Part shown: piece by piece, positions 55,660 through 64,000 of the stretch
Position numbering within the stretch: position 1 is the stretch's first letter
How the letters are laid out: each line of letters starts with the position of its first letter
Assembly: GCF_016862555.1 (NCBI RefSeq)
Contig: NZ_BONE01000004.1
Location: 120,167-184,166, forward strand
Length of the DNA: 64,000 nucleotides
Direction of reading: 5' to 3'
Source of the DNA: Asanoa siamensis
Lineage (GTDB): Bacteria; Actinomycetota; Actinomycetes; Mycobacteriales; Micromonosporaceae
Program-made: the position numbers and the translations under genes
The notes under the pieces: generated by a model
The model's database searches: none
What the model was told of the DNA's origin: nothing
Seen by the model: the letters and a program-made list of their open reading frames with translations, nothing else

Positions 55660-55665
55660 TAGGCT
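55660..55665 (+). promoter_or_regulatory. -10 box (TAGGCT) of a leaderless sugar-dehydrogenase mRNA
   Basis: TAGGCT lies 7 nt before GTG 55673, with no ribosome site between. Confidence 0.55.
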
Positions 55666-55672
55666 GTGCCGG

Positions 55673-56854
55673 GTGACCGGGCATCCATCGTTCCGCCGCC
55701 GCCTCAAAGGTGGTGCCGTCATGGCCGCGTTGTTGTTCGCGGTGGGTGGTTGCGCCTTCGGCCAGCCCGAGCCCGACGCCGCCGGCAAGCCGCCCAACCT
55801 GCCCACGCCCTCCGCCGACCCGTCCAGTGCCAGTGGCGGCGGGCTCGAGCAGTCCGTGGCCGTCTCCGTGATCGCCAAGGGCCTCGAGGTGCCGTGGGGC
55901 ATCGCGTTCCTGCCCGACGGCGGGGCGCTCGTCACCGAGCGCGACACCTCGCGGATCCTCAAGGTCGGTCCCGATTCCGACACCAATGGCCTGCGGGTCA
56001 GCACCGTAGCGACGCTCGACGGGGTCGACGCCCAGGGCGAGGGCGGGCTGCTCGGCATCGCGGTGTCACCCAAGTACGAGTCGGACAAATCCGTTTTCGT
56101 CTACTACTCCACCACCGAGGACAACCGCGTCGGCAAGATGGTGCTCGGGCAGGCCCCGCAGCCCATCGTCACCGGCATCCCGCTCTCCGGCATCCACAAC
56201 GGCGGGCGCATCGAGTTCGGGCCCGACGGCTTCCTCTACGTCACCACCGGCGACGCGTCCGAGCGCGGCCTCGCCCAGGACAAGGCCAGCCTCGGCGGCA
56301 AGATCCTGCGGATGACCCCCGACGGCAAGCCCGCCCCCGGCAACCCGTTCCCCAACTCGCTCGTCTACTCGATGGGCCACCGCAACGTGCAGGGCATCGC
56401 CTGGGACGCCGGCAAGCGGCTGTGGGCCACCGAGTTCGGCCAGAGCACGTGGGACGAGATCAACCAGATCCAACCCGGCAAGAACTACGGCTGGCCGACC
56501 GTCGAGGGCAAGGCCGAGGGCGCCAACCAGGGCAAGTTCGTCGATCCGCTGGTCACCTGGCCCACCAGCGAATCGTCGTGCTCGGGCGCCGCGATCGTCG
56601 AGCGCGTACTCGTCGCCGCCTGCCTGCGCGGCGAGCGACTATGGGCGATGGAGTTGACCGACTCCGGCACGATCCTCGGCGCGCCACGATCATTACTGCA
56701 GGGTGAGTACGGTCGACTACGCACCGCGGTCGTCGCCCCCGACGGCTCGGTCTGGGTCAGCACCTCCAACAAGGACGGGCGCGGCGACCCCAAGCCGGAC
56801 GACGACCGCATCCTGCGCCTCGTGTTCTCCGGCGGCGGCGCGGGAAAGAGTTGA
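55673..56854 (+). CDS. PQQ-dependent sugar dehydrogenase-like lipoprotein
   Basis: 393 residues. Lipoprotein signal: RRRLKGGAVMAALLFAVGGC with the lipobox cysteine, followed by a Pro/Ser linker. Then a six-bladed GSDH propeller: GLEVPWGIAFLPDGGALVTER, GEGGLLGIAVSPKY, GIHNGGRIEFGPDGFLYVTTGD, and YSMGHRNVQGIAWD (PQQ-site arginine region). It would oxidise aldoses outside the cell. PQQ synthesis genes are not here. GTG 55673 is chosen for the TAGGCT box and because it starts the signal peptide cleanly. Confidence 0.9.
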   Translation: MTGHPSFRRRLKGGAVMAALLFAVGGCAFGQPEPDAAGKPPNLPTPSADPSSASGGGLEQSVAVSVIAKGLEVPWGIAFLPDGGALVTERDTSRILKVGPDSDTNGLRVSTVATLDGVDAQGEGGLLGIAVSPKYESDKSVFVYYSTTEDNRVGKMVLGQAPQPIVTGIPLSGIHNGGRIEFGPDGFLYVTTGDASERGLAQDKASLGGKILRMTPDGKPAPGNPFPNSLVYSMGHRNVQGIAWDAGKRLWATEFGQSTWDEINQIQPGKNYGWPTVEGKAEGANQGKFVDPLVTWPTSESSCSGAAIVERVLVAACLRGERLWAMELTDSGTILGAPRSLLQGEYGRLRTAVVAPDGSVWVSTSNKDGRGDPKPDDDRILRLVFSGGGAGKS

Positions 56855-56872
56855 CCACGACGGCGGCGGGTA

Positions 56873-58471
56873 ATGATTGATCCCGTGACCGACGACGGCG
56901 AGACGAAGCCGCGGCGGCTGACCAGGGTACGGTCGGCCGTCCGGCGAGTCCCGTGGTCCCGGCTCACCCGCCGCGCCGGCGTCTCCTCCGCGATCCTCGG
57001 CGTCGCCGTGATCGGCGTCGTCGTCGGCGTGCTCCTCGGCGCCCGCGCGCAGACCGACATCGGCCCGTTCCAGGCGGAGATGTCCGTACGCCCCGCGACC
57101 AGCGGCGAGACCGAGGTCCTCATCCCGCCGCTCGGCGCGCTGCACATCGACAGCCACGACGGGCCGTTGCGGCTGACGGTCCAGCTCGGCGCCCTCGACC
57201 AGGGCCGCACCCAGGCGCTGATCAGCGACCCGTCCGGCATCACCCGGGCCAGCCAGACCGTGGTCGACGACCTCCAGGAGGGCATCCTGCGCCTGGGCTT
57301 CCGTACCGTCTCGGTCTCGGTCCTCGGCGCCGTCATCATCGGCCTGCTCGTCTTCCGCAGCACCCGCCGCGCGGCCTGGTGCGGCGGCGTCGCGCTGGCG
57401 GTCACCGTCGGTAGCCTCGGCCTGGCCGCCGGCACGCTGCGGCCCGATTCGATCGAACAGCCGCGGTACGAGGGCCTGCTCGTCAACGCCCCCGCGATCG
57501 TCGGTGACGCGCGGCGGATCGCCCAGGACTACGGCAAGTACGCCGAGCAGCTCAAGACCATCGTCGCCAACGTCAGCCGGATCTACACGACGGTCAACAA
57601 GCTGCCGATCTACGACCAGATCGACGGCGGCATCCGCGTCCTGCACGTTTCCGACCTGCACCTGAACCCGTCGGCCTGGCCGACGATCCGCACGGTCGTC
57701 GACCAGTTCGACATCGACGCCGTGATCGACACGGGCGACATCACCGACTGGGGCTCCGAGCCGGAGGCGACGTACGTCGGATCGATCTCCCTGCTCGGCG
57801 TCCCGTACGTCTATATCCGCGGCAACCACGACTCGGCCGTGACCGCGGGTGCGGTCGGCCGCCAGCGCGGCGCCGTCGTCCTGGAGAACCAGGTCGTCGA
57901 CGTGGCCGGCCTGCGCATCGCGGGCATCGGCGACCCCCGCTTCACCCCCGACAAGGAGACCTCCCCGTCAGGCTCCGGGCGCTCGCGCCAGGTCATCGAG
58001 CAGGTCTACAACGCGGGCGCGCAACTCGCGGCGACGATCCGGGCGAGCGGCAAGCCGGCTAACCTCTGCCTGGTCCACGATCCGGAGTCGGCGCCCGCGC
58101 TCAACGGCGTGTGTCCCACGATCCTCTCCGGCCACCTGCACCACCGCGAGGTCCGCACGCTACCGAAGCTGCCGGGCATCACGACCCCGAGCCGCGTACT
58201 GGTCCAGGGTTCGACAGGCGGCGCGGGCCTGCGCGGCCTGGAGGGTGAGCAGCCGACGCCGCTGCAGATGTCGGTGCTCTACTTCGACGACACCAAGACC
58301 CTGCAGGCGTACGACGACATCCAGCTCGGCGGCACGGGCCAGGCCCAGGTAACGCTGAACCGCACGGTGATCGACAGGCCGCAGCCGGGCAAACCCATCA
58401 CGCCGAGTCCGCCGCCAACCCGAACCCCAACCCCCACGCCGACGGGTACGACGGCCCCACCGGGCGACTGA
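56873..58471 (+). CDS. Membrane-anchored metallophosphoesterase
   Basis: 532 residues. Two N-terminal transmembrane segments (SSAILGVAVIGVVVGVLLGA and VSVLGAVIIGLLVF, a third about 170-188) with an extracytoplasmic loop between, then a calcineurin-type domain: VSDLHLN (D-x-H), DTGDITDWG, RGNHDSA, LVHDPES and SGHLHHRE. All metal ligands are kept. The tail is Pro/Thr-rich (TRTPTPTPTGTTAPP). Substrate unknown. Start at ATG 56873 or GTG 56885. A strong terminator follows. Confidence 0.9.
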   Translation: MIDPVTDDGETKPRRLTRVRSAVRRVPWSRLTRRAGVSSAILGVAVIGVVVGVLLGARAQTDIGPFQAEMSVRPATSGETEVLIPPLGALHIDSHDGPLRLTVQLGALDQGRTQALISDPSGITRASQTVVDDLQEGILRLGFRTVSVSVLGAVIIGLLVFRSTRRAAWCGGVALAVTVGSLGLAAGTLRPDSIEQPRYEGLLVNAPAIVGDARRIAQDYGKYAEQLKTIVANVSRIYTTVNKLPIYDQIDGGIRVLHVSDLHLNPSAWPTIRTVVDQFDIDAVIDTGDITDWGSEPEATYVGSISLLGVPYVYIRGNHDSAVTAGAVGRQRGAVVLENQVVDVAGLRIAGIGDPRFTPDKETSPSGSGRSRQVIEQVYNAGAQLAATIRASGKPANLCLVHDPESAPALNGVCPTILSGHLHHREVRTLPKLPGITTPSRVLVQGSTGGAGLRGLEGEQPTPLQMSVLYFDDTKTLQAYDDIQLGGTGQAQVTLNRTVIDRPQPGKPITPSPPPTRTPTPTPTGTTAPPGD

Positions 58472-58477
58472 CCGACC

Positions 58478-58506
58478 ACGGGCGGCGGTCGATGGCCGCC
58501 GCCCGT
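58478..58506. terminator. Bidirectional terminator between convergent genes
   Basis: ACGGGCGGCGG and CCGCCGCCCGT form a perfect 11-bp stem with a 7-nt loop, 6 bp after the phosphoesterase stop and 19 bp after the glyA stop on the other strand. Confidence 0.75.
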
Positions 58507-58525
58507 CCGAGAGTTGCTTAACCGG

Positions 58526-59794
58526 TCAGGCTGCGCGGTAGCCCGGCATCGGGAAACCCGCCAGCAGATCCTGCACCTCGCCGGCGATGCGGTCGATCGT
58601 CGCCTCGTCGTCCTTGAGCGCGGCCGTGACCGCCTCGTCCATCCAGGCCGCGACCTGGGGCATGTGCTGCTCCGTCAGGCCGCGCGTGGTCAGCGCCGCC
58701 GTGCCCAGGCGGATGCCGGACGGGTCGAACGGCTTCCGAACGTCGTACGGCACCGTGTTGTAGTTCAGCTCGATGCCCGCCCGGTCGAGCGCCTGCGCGG
58801 CCGGCTTGCCGGCGATGCCCTTGCCGGTCAAATCAGCCAGGATCAGGTGGTTGTCGGTGCCGCCGGAGATCAGCGTGAAGCCGCGCTCCGTCATGGCCGC
58901 CGCGAGCGCCGCCGCGTTGGCGACGATCTGGTGCGCGTACCGGCCGAACTCCTCGGTCGACGCCTCCCGCAGCGCCACCGCGATCGCCGCGGTCGTGTGG
59001 TTGTGCGGGCCACCCTGCAGGCCCGGGAAGACGGCCTTGTCGATCGCCGACGCGTGCGCGGCGGTCGTCATGATCATGGCGCCGCGCGGGCCGCGGAGGG
59101 TCTTGTGCGTCGTCGTCGTGATCACGTCGGCGTGGCCCACCGGCGACGGGTGCGCGCCGCCCGCGATCAGGCCGGCGATGTGGGCGATGTCGGCGACCAG
59201 GACGGCGCCGACCTCGCGGGCGATCTCCGCGAAACCCGGGAAATCGATGGTCCGGGGTACGGCGGTGCCGCCACAGAAGATCACCTTGGGCCGTTCCGCC
59301 CGCGCCAGGTCGCGTACCTCGTCGAGGTCGATCCGGCCGCTTTCCCGGTTCACCGCGTAGCGCACCGGGTTGAACCACTTGCCGGTCGCCGACACCGACC
59401 AGCCGTGCGTGAGGTGGCCGCCCATCGGCAGCGACATCCCCATCACTGTGTCGCCCGGCTGCAGGAACGCCAGGTAGACGGCGAGGTTGGCGGGGGAGCC
59501 CGAGTACGGCTGGACGTTGGCGTGCTCCACGCCGAACAGGCTCTTCGCCCGCTCGATCGCCAGCGTCTCGATCGGGTCGATGAGCTGCTGGCCCTCGTAG
59601 TAGCGCTTGCCGGCGTAGCCCTCGCTGTACTTGTTGGTCAGCACCGTGGAGCTGGCCTCGAGCACCGCCTCGGACACGTAGTTCTCGGATGCGATCATCC
59701 GCAGCTTGTCGTGCTGGCGGGTCGCCTCCGCCTCGACGAGGGTGGCGAGCTCGGGGTCTTCGGCGGTCAGGTGGGGGATCGGTGGCACGTGCAC
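58526..59794 (-). CDS. glyA: Serine hydroxymethyltransferase
   Basis: 422 residues. PLP enzyme converting serine and tetrahydrofolate to glycine and methylene-THF, the main one-carbon source. RMIASENYVSEAVLEA, NKYSEGYAGKRYYEGQQ, VQPYSGSPANLAVY, GMSLPMGGHLTHG and the PLP lysine in TTTTHKTLRGPRGAM are all present. GTG 59794 has AGGAG 6 nt upstream; in-frame codons further up lie inside the riboswitch. Its leader carries a ZTP riboswitch, linking expression to folate or purine one-carbon shortage. Confidence 0.96.
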   Translation of the reverse strand: MHVPPIPHLTAEDPELATLVEAEATRQHDKLRMIASENYVSEAVLEASSTVLTNKYSEGYAGKRYYEGQQLIDPIETLAIERAKSLFGVEHANVQPYSGSPANLAVYLAFLQPGDTVMGMSLPMGGHLTHGWSVSATGKWFNPVRYAVNRESGRIDLDEVRDLARAERPKVIFCGGTAVPRTIDFPGFAEIAREVGAVLVADIAHIAGLIAGGAHPSPVGHADVITTTTHKTLRGPRGAMIMTTAAHASAIDKAVFPGLQGGPHNHTTAAIAVALREASTEEFGRYAHQIVANAAALAAAMTERGFTLISGGTDNHLILADLTGKGIAGKPAAQALDRAGIELNYNTVPYDVRKPFDPSGIRLGTAALTTRGLTEQHMPQVAAWMDEAVTAALKDDEATIDRIAGEVQDLLAGFPMPGYRAA

Positions 59795-59821
59795 GGCGTC
59801 TCCTGAGGCATCTGACGAACA

Positions 59822-59906
59822 CCACACCCAGGCGCGCGGTGCGGCGTTGCCTGCGATCGCTCCCCGGTGGTCAGTTCCACCTCGCTGCGCCAGTCGCGAG
59901 TACCCC
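59822..59906 (-). promoter_or_regulatory. ZTP (pfl) riboswitch upstream of glyA
   Basis: Reading the minus strand: GCGACTGGCG near 59902, then ACCACCGGGGAGCG (59870-59857) and, after a variable linker, CCGCGCGCCTGGGTGT near 59841-59826. Order and spacing match the pfl motif, which senses ZMP/ZTP and often controls glyA in actinobacteria. The expression platform would be the 30 nt before the GTG, including the ribosome site. Confidence 0.85.
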
Positions 59907-59910
59907 GAAA

Positions 59911-59916
59911 TGCTAG
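59911..59916 (-). promoter_or_regulatory. -10 box (TAGCAT) for the glyA transcript
   Basis: On the minus strand TAGCAT lies just before the riboswitch, so transcription would start near 59904, right at its 5' edge. Confidence 0.5.
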
Positions 59917-59982
59917 CCGAGCCGCCGGTCGTCGTGGGTGACGGCGCGAAGCCATCGAAGACTGCTGAAGCAACCGGTTAAG

Positions 59983-59996
59983 TGGTCGCGCTCCCA
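59983..59996. promoter_or_regulatory. CebR-like LacI-family operator, site 1
   Basis: TGGTCGCGCTCCCA matches the Streptomyces CebR box TGGGAGCGCTCCCA at 12 of 14 positions. It lies between the glyA promoter and the ABC importer gene. Confidence 0.5.
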
Positions 59997-60026
59997 TTCG
60001 GGCCTGGACGAACGCCGTTGCGCGCA

Positions 60027-60040
60027 TGAGAGCGCTCTTG
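60027..60040. promoter_or_regulatory. LacI-family operator, site 2
   Basis: TGAGAGCGCTCTTG holds the perfect 10-bp palindrome AGAGCGCTCT (60029-60038), the CG-centred core of LacI-type boxes, and agrees with the CebR box at 10 of 14 positions. About 100 bp upstream of the importer start. Confidence 0.55.
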
Positions 60041-60139
60041 ACCATTGGCGAAACCCGTGTTTCAGTGTCTCTACTTATCCGGTTAAGTGATCTAGCTTAC
60101 AGCCCGCGTCGGAGGTTCCCAGCAGCAAGGAGGACGGCA

Positions 60140-61885
60140 ATGCACAGGCGGTCGAGGTGGCTGGTGGCGGGCGTGCTCGCGCTCACCTTGGGAGTAGCCG
60201 GGTGCACCGGCGGAGACGACGGCGCCGCGACGTCGGGCGCCGGCGGGCTGCCCGGGCCGGCCGGCGGCGGGGGCGGGGCCTACCCGCGCAACGAGACGCT
60301 CTACACCAGTGGCACCCAGTGGGGACCGCCGAACAGCTGGAACCCCATCATTCCCGGGTACGCGATGGGAACGGTGGGACTCGCGTACGAGACGCTGTTC
60401 CTCTTCGACCCCGAGAAGACCGAGATCACCCCCTGGCTGGCGGAGAAGGGGGAGTGGGCCGACAAGACCTACACGCTGACGCTGCGCGAGGGCATCACCT
60501 GGGGCGACGGCAAGCCGCTGACCGCGGACGACGTGAAATACACGGCCGAGCTCGGCAAGATCAAAGCCGTTCCGTACAGCAATCTCTGGACCTGGCTCTC
60601 CGCCGTCGACGTCGTCGACCCGCGCACCGTGAAGTTCACCTTCTCCGACCCGCGGATCCAGGAGTGGGAGAACTGGCTCTACGAGAACGCGATCGTGCCC
60701 AAGCACATCTGGGAGTCGCGCTCCGAGGCCGACATCACGACGACCGCCAACGACAAGCCCGTCGGCACGGGACCGTACGAGTACCTGACGCATGACCAGG
60801 ACCGCATGGTGTGGAAGAAGAAGGCGGACTGGTGGGCGACCAAGGCGCTCAACCTGGACGTCAAGCCGAACTACATCGTGGACATCGTCAACTCCAGCAA
60901 CGAGGTCGCGCTCGGCCTGCTGCTGCAGGGAAACATGGACCTGTCCAACAACTTCCTGCCCGGGATCGCCAACCTGGTCAAGGGAAACTTCAACATCAAG
61001 ACCTACTACCCCGATCCGCCCTACATGCTTTCCGCCAACACCGCGATGCTGATTCCCAACACCACCAAGGCGCCGATGAACGACGTCGCGTTCCGGCGGG
61101 CGCTGGCCAGTTCGATCGACACGAAGAAGATCGTGGAAGGCGTGTACGGCAACATCGTCCGCGCCGCCAACCCGACGGGCCTGCTGCCGGTCTGGGACCA
61201 GTTCGTCGACCAGTCCGTGGTGAGCCAGAACGGGTTCGCCTTCGACACCGCCAAGGCGAAGAAGGCGCTCGCGGACGCCGGCTACAAGGACACGAACCGC
61301 GACGGTTTCGTGGAGGGCAAGGACGGTAAAGCGGTCAAGCTGTCGCTGATCGTGCCGGCCGGGTGGACCGACTGGATGGAGGCCGCGCGGGTGATCAGCG
61401 CCGGCGCGCAGGCCGCCGGGATCAACGTCGTGCCCGAGTTCCCCGACGCCGGTGCGCTCGACGACGCCCGCACCGCCGGCACGTTCGATCTGCTGATCAA
61501 CAACTGGGCGGGACTGTCGAACACGCCGTGGCACTACTTCAACTACGTGTTCCAGCTGCCGATCCAGGCTCAGCAGTTCAGCGCCAACTTCGCGCGGTAC
61601 GAGAGCAAGCCGGCCTGGGAGCTGGTGCAGAAGCTGGCCCGCACCCCGCAGGACGCGCCCGAGTTCAAGGCGACGATGGCCGAGCTGGAGCGCATCCACC
61701 TCACCGAGCTGCCGATGATTCCGCTCTGGTACAACGGGCTCTGGTCCCAGTACAACACAACACATTGGACCAACTGGCCGTCGTCGGCCGCTGACACTCC
61801 CAAGGACCTGCCGACCACCTGGAACAACCTGTGGGAGATGGGCAGCATCAAGATGCTGACCCAGCTGAAGCCGGCCGCCGGATGA
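60140..61885 (+). CDS. Family-5 ABC transporter substrate-binding lipoprotein
   Basis: 581 residues. Lipoprotein signal MHRRSRWLVAGVLALTLGVAGC with lipobox cysteine, Gly-rich spacer, then SBP_bac_5: TLYTSGTQWGPPNSWNPI, LREGITWGDGKPLTADDVKY, PVGTGPYEYLTHDQD, and C-terminal LPMIPLWYNGLWSQYN. Most family-5 proteins bind peptides, but the TSGTQWGPP opening resembles the cello- and manno-oligosaccharide binders (CbtA type), and the CebR-like boxes upstream agree. AAGGAGG precedes ATG 60140. Overlaps the permease by 4 bp (ATGA). Confidence 0.9.
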   Translation: MHRRSRWLVAGVLALTLGVAGCTGGDDGAATSGAGGLPGPAGGGGGAYPRNETLYTSGTQWGPPNSWNPIIPGYAMGTVGLAYETLFLFDPEKTEITPWLAEKGEWADKTYTLTLREGITWGDGKPLTADDVKYTAELGKIKAVPYSNLWTWLSAVDVVDPRTVKFTFSDPRIQEWENWLYENAIVPKHIWESRSEADITTTANDKPVGTGPYEYLTHDQDRMVWKKKADWWATKALNLDVKPNYIVDIVNSSNEVALGLLLQGNMDLSNNFLPGIANLVKGNFNIKTYYPDPPYMLSANTAMLIPNTTKAPMNDVAFRRALASSIDTKKIVEGVYGNIVRAANPTGLLPVWDQFVDQSVVSQNGFAFDTAKAKKALADAGYKDTNRDGFVEGKDGKAVKLSLIVPAGWTDWMEAARVISAGAQAAGINVVPEFPDAGALDDARTAGTFDLLINNWAGLSNTPWHYFNYVFQLPIQAQQFSANFARYESKPAWELVQKLARTPQDAPEFKATMAELERIHLTELPMIPLWYNGLWSQYNTTHWTNWPSSAADTPKDLPTTWNNLWEMGSIKMLTQLKPAAG

Positions 61886-62874
61886 GCCGGTACTTCGGCC
61901 GCAAGCTCGGGATCTACGCGCTCACCTTCGTCGTCGCGGTCACCCTCAACTGGATCATCCCCCGGTTCATGCCGGGGGACCCGGTCCTGCGCATGCTGAC
62001 CCGCACCTCGGTCTCGAACCCCGAGGCGATCGCGCCGATGCGGACGTACTACGAGAGCGTCTTCGGTCTCGATGTTCCATTGTGGAGGCAGTACCTGAAC
62101 TACTGGGTCGAGCTGTTCCAGGGCAACCTCGGCGTCAGCGTGTGGCTGTTCCCGGCGCCGGTGGCCGACGTCATCGTCCGGGCGGTGCCCTACACGCTGG
62201 CGCTGCTGCTGCCGTCGATCCTGTTGAGCTGGTGGGCCGGCAACAAGGTCGGCGCGTTGGCGGCCCGCCGCAAGTGGCTCGACAACACGGCGCTGCCGGT
62301 GTCCTACGCGCTGACCGCCACGCCGTACATGTGGCTGGGCATCCTGCTCGCCTGGGGCCTCGGCATCGTGGCCGGTGTGTTCCCGGTCGCCGGCGGCTAC
62401 AGCTTCGAGCTGCGCCCGCAATGGTCGTGGACGTTCGTCGGAAGCCTTGCCCAGCACTGGTTCCTGCCGTTCCTGTCGCTGTTCATGGTGGCGTTCGGCG
62501 GGTGGGCCATCGGCATGCGAAACCTGATCATCTACGAGTTGGAAGCCGACTACGCGAGCTATCTGGCGGCGCTCGGTGCGCCGCGCCGGCTGATCCGCCG
62601 CTACGCGTTCCGCAACGCGTTGCTGCCGCAGTTAACCGGTTTAGCGCTGCAACTCGGCGTGCTGGTGTCCGGCGCGCTGGTCACGGAGATCGTCTTCGCC
62701 TATCCGGGGCTCGGCCACCTGATCCTGCAGGCCATCCAGAACCAGGACTTCTTCCTGCTGCAGGGGATCTTCCTGTTCATCGTGATCGGCGTGCTGGCCG
62801 CCAATTTCCTGATCGACATCGTGTACGTCCTGGTCGACCCGCGCACCAGGACCGGCATGCAGGGAGCGACGTGA
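61882..62874 (+). CDS. ABC transporter permease (DppB/OppB type)
   Basis: 330 residues, six transmembrane helices. Starts YFGRKLGIYALTFVVAVTLNWIIPRFMPGDP, standard for DppB. The EAA loop is RNLIIYELEADYASYLAALGAPRRLIRRYAFRNALLP in position about 212-250. Forms the channel with the next gene's product. A direct half-site TTAACCGG occurs inside the gene but has no clear meaning. Confidence 0.92.
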   Translation: MSRYFGRKLGIYALTFVVAVTLNWIIPRFMPGDPVLRMLTRTSVSNPEAIAPMRTYYESVFGLDVPLWRQYLNYWVELFQGNLGVSVWLFPAPVADVIVRAVPYTLALLLPSILLSWWAGNKVGALAARRKWLDNTALPVSYALTATPYMWLGILLAWGLGIVAGVFPVAGGYSFELRPQWSWTFVGSLAQHWFLPFLSLFMVAFGGWAIGMRNLIIYELEADYASYLAALGAPRRLIRRYAFRNALLPQLTGLALQLGVLVSGALVTEIVFAYPGLGHLILQAIQNQDFFLLQGIFLFIVIGVLAANFLIDIVYVLVDPRTRTGMQGAT

Positions 62875-62929
62875 GCGGACAACTCGGCGGACGCCGGTCA
62901 GGTGCCGCCGGCCGGAGGGAGGCGGCGGC

Positions 62930-63847
62930 ATGACCGACACCGAGCACGTGGTGGAGGCGCCGGGGGTGCCCGCGCTCGCTGAACCGGTTGCGCCCCTGGT
63001 GGGCAAGCGGCGCGAGGCGTTGCACTTCGCGCTGCGCAACCGGAAGGTCGTCGGCGGGGCGGTGGTGATCCTGGCCTTCCTGCTGTTGGGTCTGATCGCG
63101 CCGCTCTTCACCGACCACGGCCCGAACGAGTACGTGGGCCCGCCGGCCGCGCCGCCGTCGGCCGACTACTGGTTCGGCACGACCACATTCGGGCAGGACG
63201 TGTTCCTCCAGTTCGCCAACGGGATCCGCGCGACGTTCGTGGTCGGCGTGCTCGGCGGCGTGCTCGCCGGCCTGATCGGCATGACCATCGGCTTCGTGGC
63301 CGGCTACCGGGGTGGGCTGGTCGACGAGCTGCTCAACATGCTGACCAACATCGTCCTGGTGCTGCCGGCGCTGGCCGTCCTGATCATCCTGCACGCGTAC
63401 GTCGGCATCACGTCCGTGCCGATGCAGGCGCTGTTCATCGGGCTGTTCTCCTGGCCGTGGGTGGCGCGGGCCGTCCGGGCGCAGACGTTCTCGCTCCGGT
63501 CGCGGGAGTTCGTCGACCTGGCCCGGTTGAGCGGCATGCGCCCCATCGCGGTGATCCGCCGGGAGATCGCGCCGAACATGAGCTCCTACCTGTTCATGAC
63601 GTTCATTCTGCTCTTCGGCGGCGCGGTGCTGATGGCGGCGACGCTGGACTTCATCGGCCTCGGCCCGACCGACGTGGTCTCGCTCGGCCTGATGATGAAC
63701 AGCGCCGTGCACTGGAGCGCGCTCCATCTAGGACTGTGGTGGTGGTTCGTGCCGCCCGGCGCGGCGATCACCGCGATCGTCGGGGCGCTCTACGTGATGA
63801 ACGTCGGGCTCGACGAGGTCTTCAACCCCAAGCTGCGGGAGATGTGA
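62930..63847 (+). CDS. ABC transporter permease (DppC/OppC type)
   Basis: 305 residues. OppC-type N-terminal segment before helix 1 ([22 protein letters not shown]), [24 protein letters not shown], and the EAA loop [35 protein letters not shown] precedes ATG 62930. Second permease of the importer; the ATPase gene starts 1 bp after its stop. Confidence 0.92.
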   Translation: MTDTEHVVEAPGVPALAEPVAPLVGKRREALHFALRNRKVVGGAVVILAFLLLGLIAPLFTDHGPNEYVGPPAAPPSADYWFGTTTFGQDVFLQFANGIRATFVVGVLGGVLAGLIGMTIGFVAGYRGGLVDELLNMLTNIVLVLPALAVLIILHAYVGITSVPMQALFIGLFSWPWVARAVRAQTFSLRSREFVDLARLSGMRPIAVIRREIAPNMSSYLFMTFILLFGGAVLMAATLDFIGLGPTDVVSLGLMMNSAVHWSALHLGLWWWFVPPGAAITAIVGALYVMNVGLDEVFNPKLREM

Positions 63848-63848
63848 G

Positions 63849-64000
63849 GTGACACTCCAGGTCGACGACCTCCGGGTCCACTACCGCACGCTCCGGGGCG
63901 ACGTCCGGGCCCTCGACGGTGTCTCGTTCTCGGTCGCCGACGGCGAGATCATGGGCGTCGTCGGCGAGTCGGGCTGCGGCAAGTCCACATTGGGCAAGAG
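63849..64000 (+). CDS. ABC transporter ATP-binding protein (DppD/OppD type; cut by window end)
   Basis: Only the first 50 codons are visible: [36 protein letters not shown] and Walker [10 protein letters not shown]. Matches OppD-type ATPases. GTG 63849 follows GATGTGAG just after the permease stop. The rest, and probably an OppF partner, lies beyond the window. Confidence 0.9.
   Translation, partial: MTLQVDDLRVHYRTLRGDVRALDGVSFSVADGEIMGVVGESGCGKSTLGK

Larger units (their letters stand above)
55286..55672. other. GC-rich intergenic region with a short tandem repeat
   Basis: 387 bp with no supported gene. Both strands stay open in several frames only because of extreme GC. Holds the 15/16-bp repeat array and, at its end, the promoter of the sugar-dehydrogenase gene. 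Confidence 0.6.

Overview
This 64 kb window is a chromosomal segment of a high-GC actinobacterium, most likely of the Micromonosporaceae (the family is an inference from gene content and style, not proven). The evidence is the very GC-rich third codon positions, frequent GTG starts, gatC-gatA-gatB as a translationally coupled set, a SARP regulator with NB-ARC and TPR domains, a ZTP (pfl) riboswitch in front of glyA, and many TAnnnT -10 boxes 5-8 nt from the start codon, the sign of leaderless mRNAs. I see no prophage, insertion sequence, CRISPR array, rRNA or tRNA.

Layout. 0-8 kb: a cut-off ABC ATPase, a luciferase-like monooxygenase, ribokinase, a thiamine-diphosphate enzyme, a membrane-anchored Hsp70-like protein and an enoyl-CoA hydratase. 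7.8-14.7 kb: a tandem pair of DUF6232 membrane proteins, the 1076-residue SARP regulator, three small membrane proteins (PLDc_N-like and two DUF202) and a GNAT. 14.7-19 kb: etfB-etfA behind a CRP-type palindrome, then a cysteine desulfurase and mnmA (sulfur supply and tRNA thiolation). 19-29.5 kb: a flavocytochrome-like reductase, FkbM methyltransferase, a SCO6745-like protein, a GGDEF-EAL protein, and a leftward operon CDP-alcohol phosphatidyltransferase / MetE-like / VOC / ligA.

29.6-36.8 kb is the most interesting region. It is a tightly overlapping eight-gene operon: BchC-like dehydrogenase, a 6-pyruvoyltetrahydropterin synthase homologue without its zinc site, GT4 glycosyltransferase, methyltransferase, flippase-like membrane protein, RibD-type reductase, GTP cyclohydrolase II and an LtaS/sulfatase-like membrane enzyme. 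It runs divergently from the CDP-alcohol phosphatidyltransferase. Together they look like a pathway that turns GTP into a sugar-bearing, exported or lipid-linked pyrimidine or pteridine compound of unknown structure.

36.8-48.5 kb: TetR plus alpha/beta hydrolase with a shared operator, an APH-like kinase, a proline-rich exported protein, gatCAB, a second GGDEF-EAL protein with a degenerate GGDEF, a PaaI-type thioesterase, and an ArsR-type regulator divergent from an MFS transporter with a perfect operator palindrome. 49.9-58.5 kb: a GT-C type membrane protein carrying a 15-unit 21-bp in-frame minisatellite, a hydroxyacid dehydrogenase, a PH-domain protein, a BNR-repeat protein with a MoaD/ThiS partner, a VOC protein, a PQQ-type sugar dehydrogenase lipoprotein and a metallophosphoesterase. 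58.5-64 kb: glyA with its ZTP riboswitch, divergent from a family-5 ABC importer (binding protein, two permeases, cut-off ATPase) preceded by two CebR-like LacI boxes, suggesting uptake of cello- or related oligosaccharides. A 43-bp dispersed intergenic repeat occurs three times.
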